Shown: piece after piece, positions 24,728-33,700 of the stretch | Numbering within the stretch: the first letter of the stretch is position 1 | Layout: every line of letters starts with the position of its first letter | Assembly: GCA_937927945.1 (NCBI GenBank) | Contig: CALEYW010000024.1 | Coordinates: 1 to 64,000 of the forward strand | Direction of reading: 5' to 3' | Origin: an uncultured candidate division WPS-2 bacterium | GTDB lineage: Bacteria > Vulcanimicrobiota > Vulcanimicrobiia > Vulcanimicrobiales > Vulcanimicrobiaceae | Length of the DNA stretch: 64,000 nucleotides | Translations under genes and position numbers: made by a program | Notes under the pieces: model-generated | Told to the model about the DNA's origin: nothing | Databases searched by the model: none | What the model saw: only the letters and a program-made list of their open reading frames with translations

Positions 24728-25396
24728 ATGCCGAAGACCCCGACCGGCGCCCCGGCGCAGCCGCGACGCTACGACGACGTCGTCGCCCAGGCGGCCGCGG
24801 CGACGCCCGTCACGGCGCCTACGACCAGCAACCAGCCCGCCGGCACCGTGCGCGACGGCGGCGTGAAGTCGGCGTCGTTCTCAACCGATGCGCGCGAGGA
24901 TGACCCCGGCGACCGCGACCGCACGGCGCGCAAGCCTGCGGCGAAGGACCTAATCTCGCGCCGCCTCGAGATGGCCGGCTCGTTCTCGATGGGCGACCGG
25001 TTCGAGTGGTGCCGCGACGTCTACAACCATCGCATGCCGTTCTCGCGCCGGTACAGCGAGTGCGATGTTCTCGTCGACCTCTTCAGCTCGGACACCGCGG
25101 GCGTGCGCGACGAGGTTGCGCGCAAGCGCGCCACGATCGCCGAGCACAACGCGCTGGCGAAGGCCGCGCTCGAGCAGCTGCTCGAGGAATCGAAGGACGA
25201 CGCCGCGTTCGAAGCCGGGATGACGTTCTTGCGCCAGAGGGGCGACGTCCCGTTCGGCTACGTCCCGATGATCGGGCTCCCCGCGGATCTCGACCTTGCC
25301 GCCCTGAAGTCCGGCGCCGTTCTCGATCTCCCGCCGCCGCCACGCGGCGCGCAACCGGATGAGGTCACCGGCCAGATCGGCGTCGGCGTCCGGTGA
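24728..25396 (+). CDS. Hypothetical head-region protein
   Basis: 222 residues; ATG 24728 after AGGAGA. The first 75 residues are low-complexity and probably disordered; the rest (MGDRFEWCRDVYNHRMPF, then ALEQLLEESKDDAAFEAG) is helical and charged. Lies between capsid and connector genes, so probably a head or head-tail component. No family recognised. Confidence 0.6.
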   Translation: MPKTPTGAPAQPRRYDDVVAQAAAATPVTAPTTSNQPAGTVRDGGVKSASFSTDAREDDPGDRDRTARKPAAKDLISRRLEMAGSFSMGDRFEWCRDVYNHRMPFSRRYSECDVLVDLFSSDTAGVRDEVARKRATIAEHNALAKAALEQLLEESKDDAAFEAGMTFLRQRGDVPFGYVPMIGLPADLDLAALKSGAVLDLPPPPRGAQPDEVTGQIGVGVR

Positions 25397-26019
25397 GCGT
25401 AGCGCTGAGCGACGTGCGGTTCCAGATCCAGGACCAGCCGCGCACGCTCGGCGCGGCCCCGGAGTCCCCGCGGGCCCTGGGAACGGCTGACGGCACGACG
25501 ACGGTCTTCTACCTGCCGCTCGGGCCGTGGCTGCAATACGTCGCCGCGAGCGCCCAGCTCTACGCGACGCCGATCGGTGGCTCTCCGGTCGGGATCGCAT
25601 CGTCCGGCTTCGCCATCACGCAGCAGGGCGTCGTTACGTTCACGCTGGCGCCCGGCGCGGGTGGGTCGCCGATCGCGAGCGGCTCGGTGATCGGCGCCGC
25701 GTTCCAGGCGACGGGGTTCTCGGACAACGACCTCGGCAACGTCTTGAACGCGAACCTCGCGAAGTACGGCGCCGACGATCTCGTCCTCAAGGGCTGCCAG
25801 CTCGACATCATCAACGTGCTGCTCGCCAACACCGAGCGGCTCGCGCAGATCCGCGAGGCCGAATACGACAAGAACCCCGGCGCCGTCATCGCGGCGCTCG
25901 TGAAGCTCAAGGGCGAGCTCCGGCTCGACATCCAGAACACGGCGCGGCCGAACCGCGCGCAGCCGGTCCTGGCGTTCGGAACGATCAAGCCCGACCGCCG
26001 GTACCAGCCGAGCCGATGA
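25393..26019 (+). CDS. Putative head-tail connector/adaptor
   Basis: 208 residues, GTGA-coupled start. The N-terminal half is beta-rich (VFYLPLGPWLQYVAASAQLY); the C-terminal half has helices (DDLVLKGCQLDIINVLLANTE), resembling the helical bundle of gp6-type adaptors. Coupled by ATGA to the MuF gene. The connector call is inference. Confidence 0.55.
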   Translation: MSVALSDVRFQIQDQPRTLGAAPESPRALGTADGTTTVFYLPLGPWLQYVAASAQLYATPIGGSPVGIASSGFAITQQGVVTFTLAPGAGGSPIASGSVIGAAFQATGFSDNDLGNVLNANLAKYGADDLVLKGCQLDIINVLLANTERLAQIREAEYDKNPGAVIAALVKLKGELRLDIQNTARPNRAQPVLAFGTIKPDRRYQPSR

Positions 26020-27031
26020 GAGTCGACCTCGACGGCTTCGACGACGTCGCCGAAGCGCGTGACGCGGCGACGCGGTTCCTGCGCGAGACCGCTCCCCCAA
26101 AAGGACGCGGCCCGCTGGCCATGTACGATTCGTACGCCGGCACGAGCGGGCCGTCAAGCGCGAGGCTCGGACGCTTGCGCGAGCGCTTCTCCGCGTTCGC
26201 GAGGCGATGGAGCGGAAGTTCTGGCGCACCTCGGGGCTCGGACGCTTCCGCGAAGAGGCGAATCCCAGGGAGCTAACGCCGCTCTTGCTCGCGCGCATCG
26301 AGCATGCGATCTACGAGCTCGACGCCGAGCCTTACGCCGAGGCGATCTACGACGCGACGGAGATTCTCGTCGAAGCCGGCTGGACGAACGCCCGCGAGCT
26401 GCTCGACCTCAAAGCGGGGTTCGACGTCGTTCCGGAGCATGCGCTGGCGGCGCTGCGCGGCGATGCGAAGCGGTTCTCGTTCCTGGTCATCCAGCGCGAG
26501 AAGGACGCCCTCGCTGCGGTGCTCGATCAGGCGCTGCGCGACGGCGATGGGGCGCGCGAGGTGGCCGCCTCGATCCGCGATGCGTTCGCCGAGGGCTTCC
26601 ACGTCGACCCCGGCGGCGACGTCTTGCGCACGACCGGCAAGGGTCGCGTCATCGGCGCTGATGTCTGGTCGAAGATGGTCGCGCGCACCGAACTCTCGCG
26701 CGCGAGCAATACTGGCGCGATGCTGCTATATCAGGACGCTGGAGTCGAGAAGGTTCGGTGGTCGGCCTCCAACGGAACGAACACCTGCGCCGAGTGCGAA
26801 GACGCGGACGACGAGGTTGTCGCGCTTGGCGAAAACTTCCCATTCGTCGACGTCGATCAGCCTCCGGCGCACCCTGGCTGCATTTGCGGATTGGTCTCCG
26901 CCGACGACTTCACCGGTCGCAGCACAGCCGACCAAGAGCTGCGAGATCGCGCCTCCCGCGGCGGCTACAGCGCCGACGAATATGAGGCCCGGTTCGGCCA
27001 GAAGCACCCGATCGACGCGAAGGGGGACTGA
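26016..27031 (+). CDS. MuF-like minor head protein, made by -1 frameshift
   Basis: The start ATG 26016 (ATGA-coupled) opens a frame that continues only to 26276, while the Mu F-like domain lies in the -1 frame to 27031, which has no ATG, GTG or TTG between its stop at 26060-26062 and ATG 26207 but reads as natural protein (VKREARTLARALLRVREAM). A CCCAAAA slip at 26096-26102 joins them into about 338 residues. The C-terminal Cys/His set (TCAECED ... PPAHPGCICG) is the MuF signature. MuF proteins join portal/head assembly. The alternative is a sequencing indel in the C5A4 run. Confidence 0.75.
26096..26102 (+). promoter_or_regulatory. -1 slippery heptamer C CCA AAA (MuF)
   Basis: Fits X XXY YYZ exactly in the zero frame, with proline and lysine codons on the slip site. 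A small hairpin GGCC-CGCT-GGCC (26109-26120) starts 6 nt later. Same heptamer as the tail-chaperone site. Confidence 0.6.
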
Positions 27032-27369
27032 TGCTTCGTCCCGCCACCTGGCAGCTGACGCGCACCCGCAAAGTCAATCCCGTCGGCACTGGCCAGCCGA
27101 CGTTCCCGCGCTACGTCGTCGGGACGTGGGCCGGGTCGTGGTCGCCGGCGACGGCGGTCATTCGCGAGCTCGCCGCGGGCGCGCCGATCGTCGACATCGA
27201 CATGTACGGCTTTCTCCCGGCTGACGCCGGCGCCGTGATCTTCGAGGGCGACGTTCTGCTCTGGATGGAGAAGGCGACGCGCTGGGAAGTCGCGCGCGTC
27301 GGCGCGTTTCCGAGCCGCACCGTCGTGATGCTGCGCCGCGCAACCGAGAAGAAGGTCACCGGTGGCTGA
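27031..27369 (+). CDS. Putative head-tail joining protein
   Basis: 112 residues; the ATG overlaps the MuF stop by 1 nt (TGATG). Beta-barrel-like pattern with FLPADAGAVIFEGDVLLWME, then WEVARVGAFPSRTVVMLRR, typical of small head-closure/stopper proteins that follow MuF and adaptor genes. No decisive motif. Confidence 0.6.
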   Translation: MLRPATWQLTRTRKVNPVGTGQPTFPRYVVGTWAGSWSPATAVIRELAAGAPIVDIDMYGFLPADAGAVIFEGDVLLWMEKATRWEVARVGAFPSRTVVMLRRATEKKVTGG

Positions 27370-27865
27370 CGAGATCGAAGGCATGACCGCGCTGCGCACC
27401 GAGCTGAATCGATTGAAGGGCGCCGTCGAAGATCCGAAGCCCGCGCTCCAGCACGTCGGTGTGATCGCGCTGGACTCGTTCAAGGAGCACATCGAACTCG
27501 GCGGGCCCGGCTGGGCGCCGAACAAGACCGGCACACCGCTGCTGCGCAAGACCGGACGCCTCTTCAACTCGTTCACGGCGAACAGCGCCGACGACATCTT
27601 TCGCTTGGGCGATCACGACGTCGAGGTCGGCACCAACGTCGAGTACGCGCGGCCGCTGCAGGACGGCTCGCGTGGACGACCAGCAAAGGGCCGCGAGGGC
27701 AAGCTCGCCGCGATGCTCGGCGGTGCGGGATTCTTCCGGCACGAGGGCGCGCTCGTTGGCGGAATGCCGGCGCGCGTCTTCGTCGACATCGACGAGAAAA
27801 CCGCGACGCTGATCCGTTCGGCGTTCGCCGACTACGTGATGGGAGTGACCCGTGGCAATCACTAG
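27362..27865 (+). CDS. Phage virion morphogenesis (Mu gpG-like) protein
   Basis: 167 residues, GTG start. The pattern W-x-P then LLRKTGRLFNSF, VEVGTNVEYARPLQDGSRG and PARVFVDIDE matches the tail-completion/virion morphogenesis family (HK97 gp10/Mu gpG-like): L-x-x-T-G-x-L-x-x-S, then V-G-T-x-x-x-Y-A-x-x-x-x-x-G, ending in P-A-R. Acts in joining tail to head. Confidence 0.8.
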   Translation: MADEIEGMTALRTELNRLKGAVEDPKPALQHVGVIALDSFKEHIELGGPGWAPNKTGTPLLRKTGRLFNSFTANSADDIFRLGDHDVEVGTNVEYARPLQDGSRGRPAKGREGKLAAMLGGAGFFRHEGALVGGMPARVFVDIDEKTATLIRSAFADYVMGVTRGNH

Positions 27866-28385
27866 CGACTCCGGAGTCGTGGCGATCTGGAACAAGATCG
27901 TCGCCGTGCTTCAGGGCGAGATGAACGTCGGTCCGACCGGACCCGGTAGCGGATCGAACACGACCGGGCGGTTGCAGAGCCTGCAGTACGTTCACAAAAC
28001 GATTCACCTCTGGTCGGACGAGCTGCCTGCGGTCGGCGTGCAGCTGATCGAGGAAGATCCGGAGCCCTACGGCCAGCGCAAGCAGTTGGTGACCATCGAG
28101 TTTCGCATCGTAGTCGCGGCGAAAGCGGCGGTCGACAGCAACGGTAACATCACCCTCGACGACGCCTTCTCCAAGCTGATGCAGCTGATCGAGGACGGGA
28201 ATGGCAACGGCGTCATGGCTGTGCTGCGGGACCCCGCGAACTTCAGCCTCGGCGGCCTGGCGATGGAGACGTACTCGCGCGGCAAGAACAAGTACGATTG
28301 GGACGTCGACAAAGCCGTCGGCGCGACCGACGCGCGTGCATACGCGTACATCCCGTATTTCGCCAAGGCGATCGTCAGCTACTAA
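27852..28385 (+). CDS. Putative tail terminator protein
   Basis: 177 residues, GTG start overlapping the morphogenesis gene by 14 nt. Length and place (between gpG-like and tail-tube genes) fit tail terminators that cap the tube. Alternating strands VTIEFRIVVAAKA and an extended loop around the middle fit that fold, but no signature motif is seen. Confidence 0.6.
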   Translation: MAITSDSGVVAIWNKIVAVLQGEMNVGPTGPGSGSNTTGRLQSLQYVHKTIHLWSDELPAVGVQLIEEDPEPYGQRKQLVTIEFRIVVAAKAAVDSNGNITLDDAFSKLMQLIEDGNGNGVMAVLRDPANFSLGGLAMETYSRGKNKYDWDVDKAVGATDARAYAYIPYFAKAIVSY

Positions 28386-28394
28386 GGAGCCCCG

Positions 28395-28625
28395 ATGAAA
28401 TCCATCATCATGTCCCCCGACGCCCACCTCGCCGAAGCCGAAGTCGAAGGAATCGTCTTCGTACGCGGCGTCGCGCAGCCGGTCGCCGACGACGCCAAGG
28501 CCGAGGTGATCCTGCGTCACCCCTGGTTCGACGAAGCGCCGCCCGAGAAGGCCGCCGAGCCCGTGAAGCCGCTGATCGCCGCGCCGATCGCCGCGCCGCC
28601 GGTCGTCATCGCGCCCGATAAGTAA
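28395..28625 (+). CDS. Small Pro/Ala-rich tail-region protein
   Basis: 76 residues; ATG 28395 after AAGGAG. A short folded N-terminus (GIVFVRGVAQPV, HPWFDEAPP) and a disordered Ala/Pro/Val tail. Resembles small FAD/DUF-type tail accessory genes by location only. Confidence 0.5.
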   Translation: MKSIIMSPDAHLAEAEVEGIVFVRGVAQPVADDAKAEVILRHPWFDEAPPEKAAEPVKPLIAAPIAAPPVVIAPDK

Positions 28626-28668
28626 CGCCCGACTCGCCCGCGGGTAGCGGGCCAACCTCGCATCACAG

Positions 28669-28699
28669 GCCGTCTGCTCGCAGGCGGCTTGCTCTTTTC
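28669..28699 (+). terminator. Hairpin with T-rich tail before tail tube
   Basis: GCCGTCTGC pairs with GCAGGCGGC (one G-T) and is followed by TTGCTCTTTTC. It probably separates connector-gene transcription from the highly expressed tail tube gene. Confidence 0.55.
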
Positions 28700-28710
28700 T
28701 GGAGGGGCCC

Positions 28711-29967
28711 ATGCCCAACGTCATCGTCGCTCATCAAACCACCGTCATGGCGCAAAAGGAAATCACGTTCGGGGTGTACGCACTCCCGACGATCGCGCCG
28801 GGCTTCAGCGCCTTCACGGTCGACTGGAAGTACACGAACATCCAGCGCCCGAATGGCAAAAAGCGCCCGGGTCAGTCGCCGTTCCCAGGCGGACAGTTCG
28901 ACGTCGCCGGAAACTTCGATCCGAATCCGGATCCCGACACGCTCATGCCCTTCATCGCCGGTGCGATGGGCGCGCAGACCGCGCCGACGGCCGCGCCCTA
29001 CTTCACCTCAGCGCTGACGGGCGCCACGGTCGCGGGCGCCGGCACGGTCATTGCCGTCACGGCCGGCACCGGTTCGCGGTTCCTGGTCGGCGACTCCGTG
29101 ATCGTCGGCGCCGGCACCGCCAACGTCGAGACCGTTGTCGTCACGGCGAACGCGGCAAACTCGTTCACCGCGACGACGACCAAGACGCACGCCCTGGCCG
29201 ACACAGCGCAGGCGCTCTCGACGACCGCGTTCGTCTCGACCGCCAGCTTCGGCACGAACCTGCCGAGCTACACGCTGGAGTACCAGCGCGGCTTCGACAC
29301 CTGGGACTTCCTTGGCTGCACCTTCAACTCGATGAAGCTCAGCACGGCCCCGGGACAGCTGCTCACGTGCTCGATCGGCGTCGTCGGTCAGACCGCGCAA
29401 CTCCAGGCCTCACCTGCGACGCCCGCGTACTCGACGCAAGACCCGCTCGCGTTCGAGGCAACGCTGCCGGCCACGGCGCTCCCGGCGCTGCAGGGCGTGC
29501 TCTTCAACGGCGCTGCGCTCCCCGCCGGCACGATCCTCAAGAAGTGGGACGTGAACCTCGCCAACGGCGTCGAAACCACCCTACGCGGCGTCGGCTCGAA
29601 CCTCGTTCAGGGCTTCCCGGTCGGCCAGCGCAAGGCGACGATCTCGGCGACGTTCTCGTTCGCCGACGCGTCGGTCTACAAGGCCGCTCTCGGTTCGCCC
29701 ACCGCGACGGGGCCGCAAAGCCTGCGCGCGCCGGTCGCGCTGCAGATCCCGATCGCCTCGACGTCCTTCGCCGATGCGACGACCGGCCGCAAAGTGCCGT
29801 ACTCGATCACCGTTGTGACGCCGAACCTCTACCCGACCTCGAGCCCGGTTCCCGGCAAGCAATACGGATCGCTCGAGCAGACGTTCACCGGGGACGCGGC
29901 GGAGACTGCGGGGCAGGGGAACGACTTGACGATCATTTTGGTTTCCGCGACCGCGAGTGCATATTAG
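28711..29967 (+). CDS. Major tail tube protein
   Basis: 418 residues; ATG 28711 after TGGAGG. Place (before the frameshifted chaperones and tape measure) and pattern GFDTWDFLGCTFNSMKLSTAPG with an N-terminal KEITFGVYALP match the long-tail tube proteins of siphoviruses. A Thr/Ala/Val-rich insert near 95-180 may be an added surface Ig-like domain. Confidence 0.8.
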   Translation: MPNVIVAHQTTVMAQKEITFGVYALPTIAPGFSAFTVDWKYTNIQRPNGKKRPGQSPFPGGQFDVAGNFDPNPDPDTLMPFIAGAMGAQTAPTAAPYFTSALTGATVAGAGTVIAVTAGTGSRFLVGDSVIVGAGTANVETVVVTANAANSFTATTTKTHALADTAQALSTTAFVSTASFGTNLPSYTLEYQRGFDTWDFLGCTFNSMKLSTAPGQLLTCSIGVVGQTAQLQASPATPAYSTQDPLAFEATLPATALPALQGVLFNGAALPAGTILKKWDVNLANGVETTLRGVGSNLVQGFPVGQRKATISATFSFADASVYKAALGSPTATGPQSLRAPVALQIPIASTSFADATTGRKVPYSITVVTPNLYPTSSPVPGKQYGSLEQTFTGDAAETAGQGNDLTIILVSATASAY

Positions 29968-30525
29968 ATGACGGCCGACGAACGCAAAGCGCGTCGCGAT
30001 GCGCGCGCAGCCCAAACCGCCGTCTGCGACGAGTGCAAGCTCACCGGCGCGCATGCCGAGGGGTGCTCGAAGCGGCCGCCGGCGCCGCGGAACCTCGACG
30101 ATCCGGCGACGCAGGAGGCGATCCTCGAGCCCGTTCCGGAGCCGCTGACGATCGGTGGCGAGGAAGCCAAGCTCTTCGCCCTGCCGTCGAAACTCGCGCG
30201 GAAGTTCGTCGCGGTCGTCACGCGCGTCATTAACGCAACCGCGACGCGCGGAGAGATGGGCGCAATGTCGGTTCGCCTAACGAACGCGATCGAAGGCGAC
30301 GACGATCTTTGCCGCGAGTTCTACTGGTACGTCGCGCGTTCGGAGCACCGCTCCGGCGAAGTCGTCGAGAACGATGCGCTAATCGCGCGGGCCGCGTGGT
30401 TCGACGAGAACGCTTCCTTCGTCGAAGCGGCTGCGGCGTTCGACCGCCTTTGCACGCTCAATCACATCGACGAGGTGTTCGGCCGCCCAAAATCGCCGAG
30501 TACGTCGGGGATGCCGACGAGTTAA
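29968..30525 (+). CDS. Tail assembly chaperone, zero-frame product (gpG-like)
   Basis: 185 residues. Helical after a Cys-containing N-terminus (VCDECKLTGAHAEGCSK); the rest is acidic-helical (FYWYVARSEH, WFDENASFVEAAAAFDRL). Lies between tail tube and tape measure, the fixed place of gpG/gpGT chaperones that coat the tape measure during assembly. It contains a -1 slip site 33 nt before its stop. Confidence 0.85.
   Translation: MTADERKARRDARAAQTAVCDECKLTGAHAEGCSKRPPAPRNLDDPATQEAILEPVPEPLTIGGEEAKLFALPSKLARKFVAVVTRVINATATRGEMGAMSVRLTNAIEGDDDLCREFYWYVARSEHRSGEVVENDALIARAAWFDENASFVEAAAAFDRLCTLNHIDEVFGRPKSPSTSGMPTS
30486..30519 (+). promoter_or_regulatory. -1 frameshift signal: CCCAAAA plus hairpin (tail chaperone)
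   Basis: Heptamer C CCA AAA at 30486-30492 in the zero frame; 10 nt later CGTCGG (30503-30508) pairs perfectly with CCGACG (30514-30519) around a 5-nt loop, a plausible stimulator. Confidence 0.8.
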
Positions 30526-30719
30526 GGCCAACGTATTGGGAAGTACTCAACGTCGTTGCGCGCCTGCTCAGGTGCGAAGCGACTGACGTCGAGTCGACCA
30601 AGACGCTCGACCACATTCACCTGCTGTTCCATTGGGAGCAGCGCGCCATCGCGCGACAACGCCGCGTCGACGAGGCGGCGGTTGTCGGCGCGATCGACCG
30701 AGTATTCGGCAGCAAGTAG
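30492..30719 (+). CDS. Tail assembly chaperone -1 frameshift extension (gpT-like)
   Basis: No good start codon of its own. Entered by slipping at CCCAAAA, giving a 250-residue fusion whose last 75 residues read IAEYVGDADELRPTYWEVLN and onward, ending AIDRVFGSK. Helical with aromatic residues, as in gpT domains that bind the tape measure or tube protein. Position directly before the tape measure is canonical. Confidence 0.82.
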   Translation: MAEYVGDADELRPTYWEVLNVVARLLRCEATDVESTKTLDHIHLLFHWEQRAIARQRRVDEAAVVGAIDRVFGSK

Positions 30720-30740
30720 CAGACGGACGGGAGGCTCGCG

Positions 30741-33700
30741 ATGCCGGACAACGAGCTGACCGTTCGGGTCACTGCGGACACGGGCAACGCAGCGACGTCG
30801 ATCGGTGATCTCGACGCGCGCCTCGTGCGGCTCGAACAGGCGTTCAACGCAGCGACTGCGGCAACGAAGGTTCACGGCGAGACTCATGTCGCAACGGCTG
30901 CCGCCGTTAAAAGCGACACGGGCGCTATCGGAGCGTTAGCGGCTGGCCTGCGCGAGATCGAAGGACACTCAATCGTCGCGGCACGCGCGCTGCAGGTTTT
31001 CCACCTCGAAGCCGAAGCGGGAGCCGTCAAGGTCGGCGCGCTTGCCGAAGTGCTCGAAGGGCTGGGAAAGGCGGCACTGCCGCTGCTCGCGATCGGCGCC
31101 GCGATCGCCGTCGTCACCGTTGGGTTCGCCTTCCTCAAGGACTCCGTAAAAGAAGCCTCTGAGATGCAGACGCAGATGCGTCGCATCTCGACCGCCGTCG
31201 AGGACAACGGCGAGTCGTGGGACCATGCGCGCGAAAAGGTCGAAGCGTTTCTCTCGAGCGAGGCACGTTTCACCGGTTTCTCGCAAGGCGAACTGCGCAG
31301 CGCCTTCAACACGATCATCGAGGCCGGGCACTCGACGGCGGACGCTTACCAGATCATGACCGTCGCCGAGGACACGGCGCGGGCGCGTGGCATGGACGTC
31401 GAGGAGGTCACGCAGCGGATCATCCAGGCGGAGGCTGGGCGCGCGCTTGGGCTCGCACAACTCGACCCGCGCCTCAAGGACGCGATCAAGAATCACGCCG
31501 ACCTCGACACGATCCTGACGCAACTCGCGAACGACATGCGCGGCCAGGCCGAGGGTGCGACCAACGACTTCGGCACGTCGGTTGGTCGACTGAACGTCGC
31601 GTGGGGCGAGTTCAAAGAGGACGTCGGGACTTGGCTGCTGCCGTGGCTGACCGACGTCGTGAAAGACCTCACACACCTGGTCGACACCTTGCACAACGTC
31701 ACAACGGCGATCGGTGACGCTACGGGTGCCGGCGATCGGGCAAAGGCGTACAAAGACGCGCAGCGCGGCGTCCTGACCCAGGACGACTTCACCAGCAACC
31801 TGCCGCTTCATGACGGCTACGACGTGTTTGGGCCCCTCGGTTGGACCACGCGGGCCATAGTGAACCTTGGCGGCGCCGACCACAAGGCGCACGCCAACGA
31901 GAATCAAGCCCGATACATTGCGGAGCAACGGCGCAAGTCGATCCACGCTCATGGCATCCACCTAGATCGCGATCCGACCGTCGGAAACTCCAAGGGCGGC
32001 GGTAGTGAGTTTGATCCATCCTACACCGATGCCAAAGTTAAATCTGACGATCGCACCGTTAAGAGCCAGCACGTCCTCGATGCAGCGTTAAAGAGCCGCA
32101 AGGACGCGGAGCGCGACGCCGCCGAGGCCGTGAAGCTCGCCGTCACTGCGCAGGACGAGTACAACGCCAAGCTCGCCGAAGCGAAGCTCAAGACCGACGA
32201 CGCCGTGAAGAGCGTCGCCGACCTCACGCATCAGCGTACGGCGGAAGAGAACGAGATTCGTTCGCTCACCGCTGCGCAGACGGCGCAGAAGGTCGCGCTC
32301 GACCAGGCATCGGCGGCGCAGCATGCCTTTGGCGAAGCACATAAGGGCAGCGCGCTCTCGAAGGGTGAGACGGCGGAATGGCGCGATCTCTCGCGCAACG
32401 TTACGGAGACGAAGAAGGCGTACGACGCGACGACATCGACGCTGCGTACCGTCACCAACGAGTACCACAAGAACGGCGAGGCCATCCGCCAGGCGAAGGT
32501 GGACACGCAGGCGCTCGCGGCGTTCGAGGCTGACTTCGAGCGTCAGAAACAAGCTGACGCCGTAAAGAACTCCGATCTCGTCACCTCCGCATACGGCACG
32601 TACAAACAGGGCGCCGAGGCCGAAGCAAAATACTGGCAGGACAAGGTGGCCGCGGCGGTCCGCGGCGGCGCTGCCATGACGAAGGAGTACATCGCGGCGC
32701 AGGACGCGCAAACAGCGATCGAAGTACGCGGCATCCAGCAGCGCCGCGATCTGCAGATTCAGCAGATCGATATCCGCGACCAAGAAGCGATGTACGCAAA
32801 GTCGCTCTCGGAGCAGGTCGCATATCTACAAGAGCGCCTCGCGTACCTGAAGCAGTTCGGCGAACAGTATGCCGGACAAGAGTTCGCGATTCAGCAGAAG
32901 ATCGCGACACTGCAAGAGCAGGAATACCAGAAGCGCATCGACGACGCGAAGGCGGCGCTCGACAAAATCCAAGCCTACGAGACGTCGTTCATCGACAACG
33001 TGCTGCTCAAGCACCTCTCGCTGCGCGATGCGTTCAAGTCGGTCTTCAACGGCATTCTTGCGGACTACCTGAAAACGCTCGAACAAATGGCGCTCGCGCC
33101 TGATGGAATTCTCGGAAAGTCGAATCCGGCACTCCTCAAGATGTTCGGGATGGACGGCGGCGCGACGGCCGATCCGGTGGCCGCCGCGCGCAACGCAGCC
33201 GAGACGAAGGCGACTGCGATCACCACGGCGCGCACGGCTGTTGAAGATCGGGCCACGCAGGCGACGACCGGCGCAGCGACGGCGCTCGATAGACTCACGA
33301 CGGCAGCGCAGCACGCCGCATCGGCAGTCGGCTCGGGTCACGGTGGTGGTGGCGGCGGCCTCGACTCCATCTTCGGCGCGTTCAACGCATCGACCGGAAG
33401 CGGCGTCAACGTCTCGCCGGGCGCGATCGCCGCCGGCAACGCCACGGGCCCGAGCTTCGACCCGCTCGCCGGGTTCAACATGGGCAACCTCACCCCGGCC
33501 GACGTCAACGTCTCGAGCGTTGGTGGCACCGCGATCCCCGGAGGCGCGGCGCTGCCCACCGACACGAAGTCCATCGGCGGATCAACCTCGGCCGCGAAAG
33601 CCTTCGGCGGCGCGATGCAGGGCCTGATGATCGCGCAGATGGTCAACGGCATCACCGGCGGCAACTCCACCTGGGGCAGCGTCGGCGGCGCAGTCGGCGG

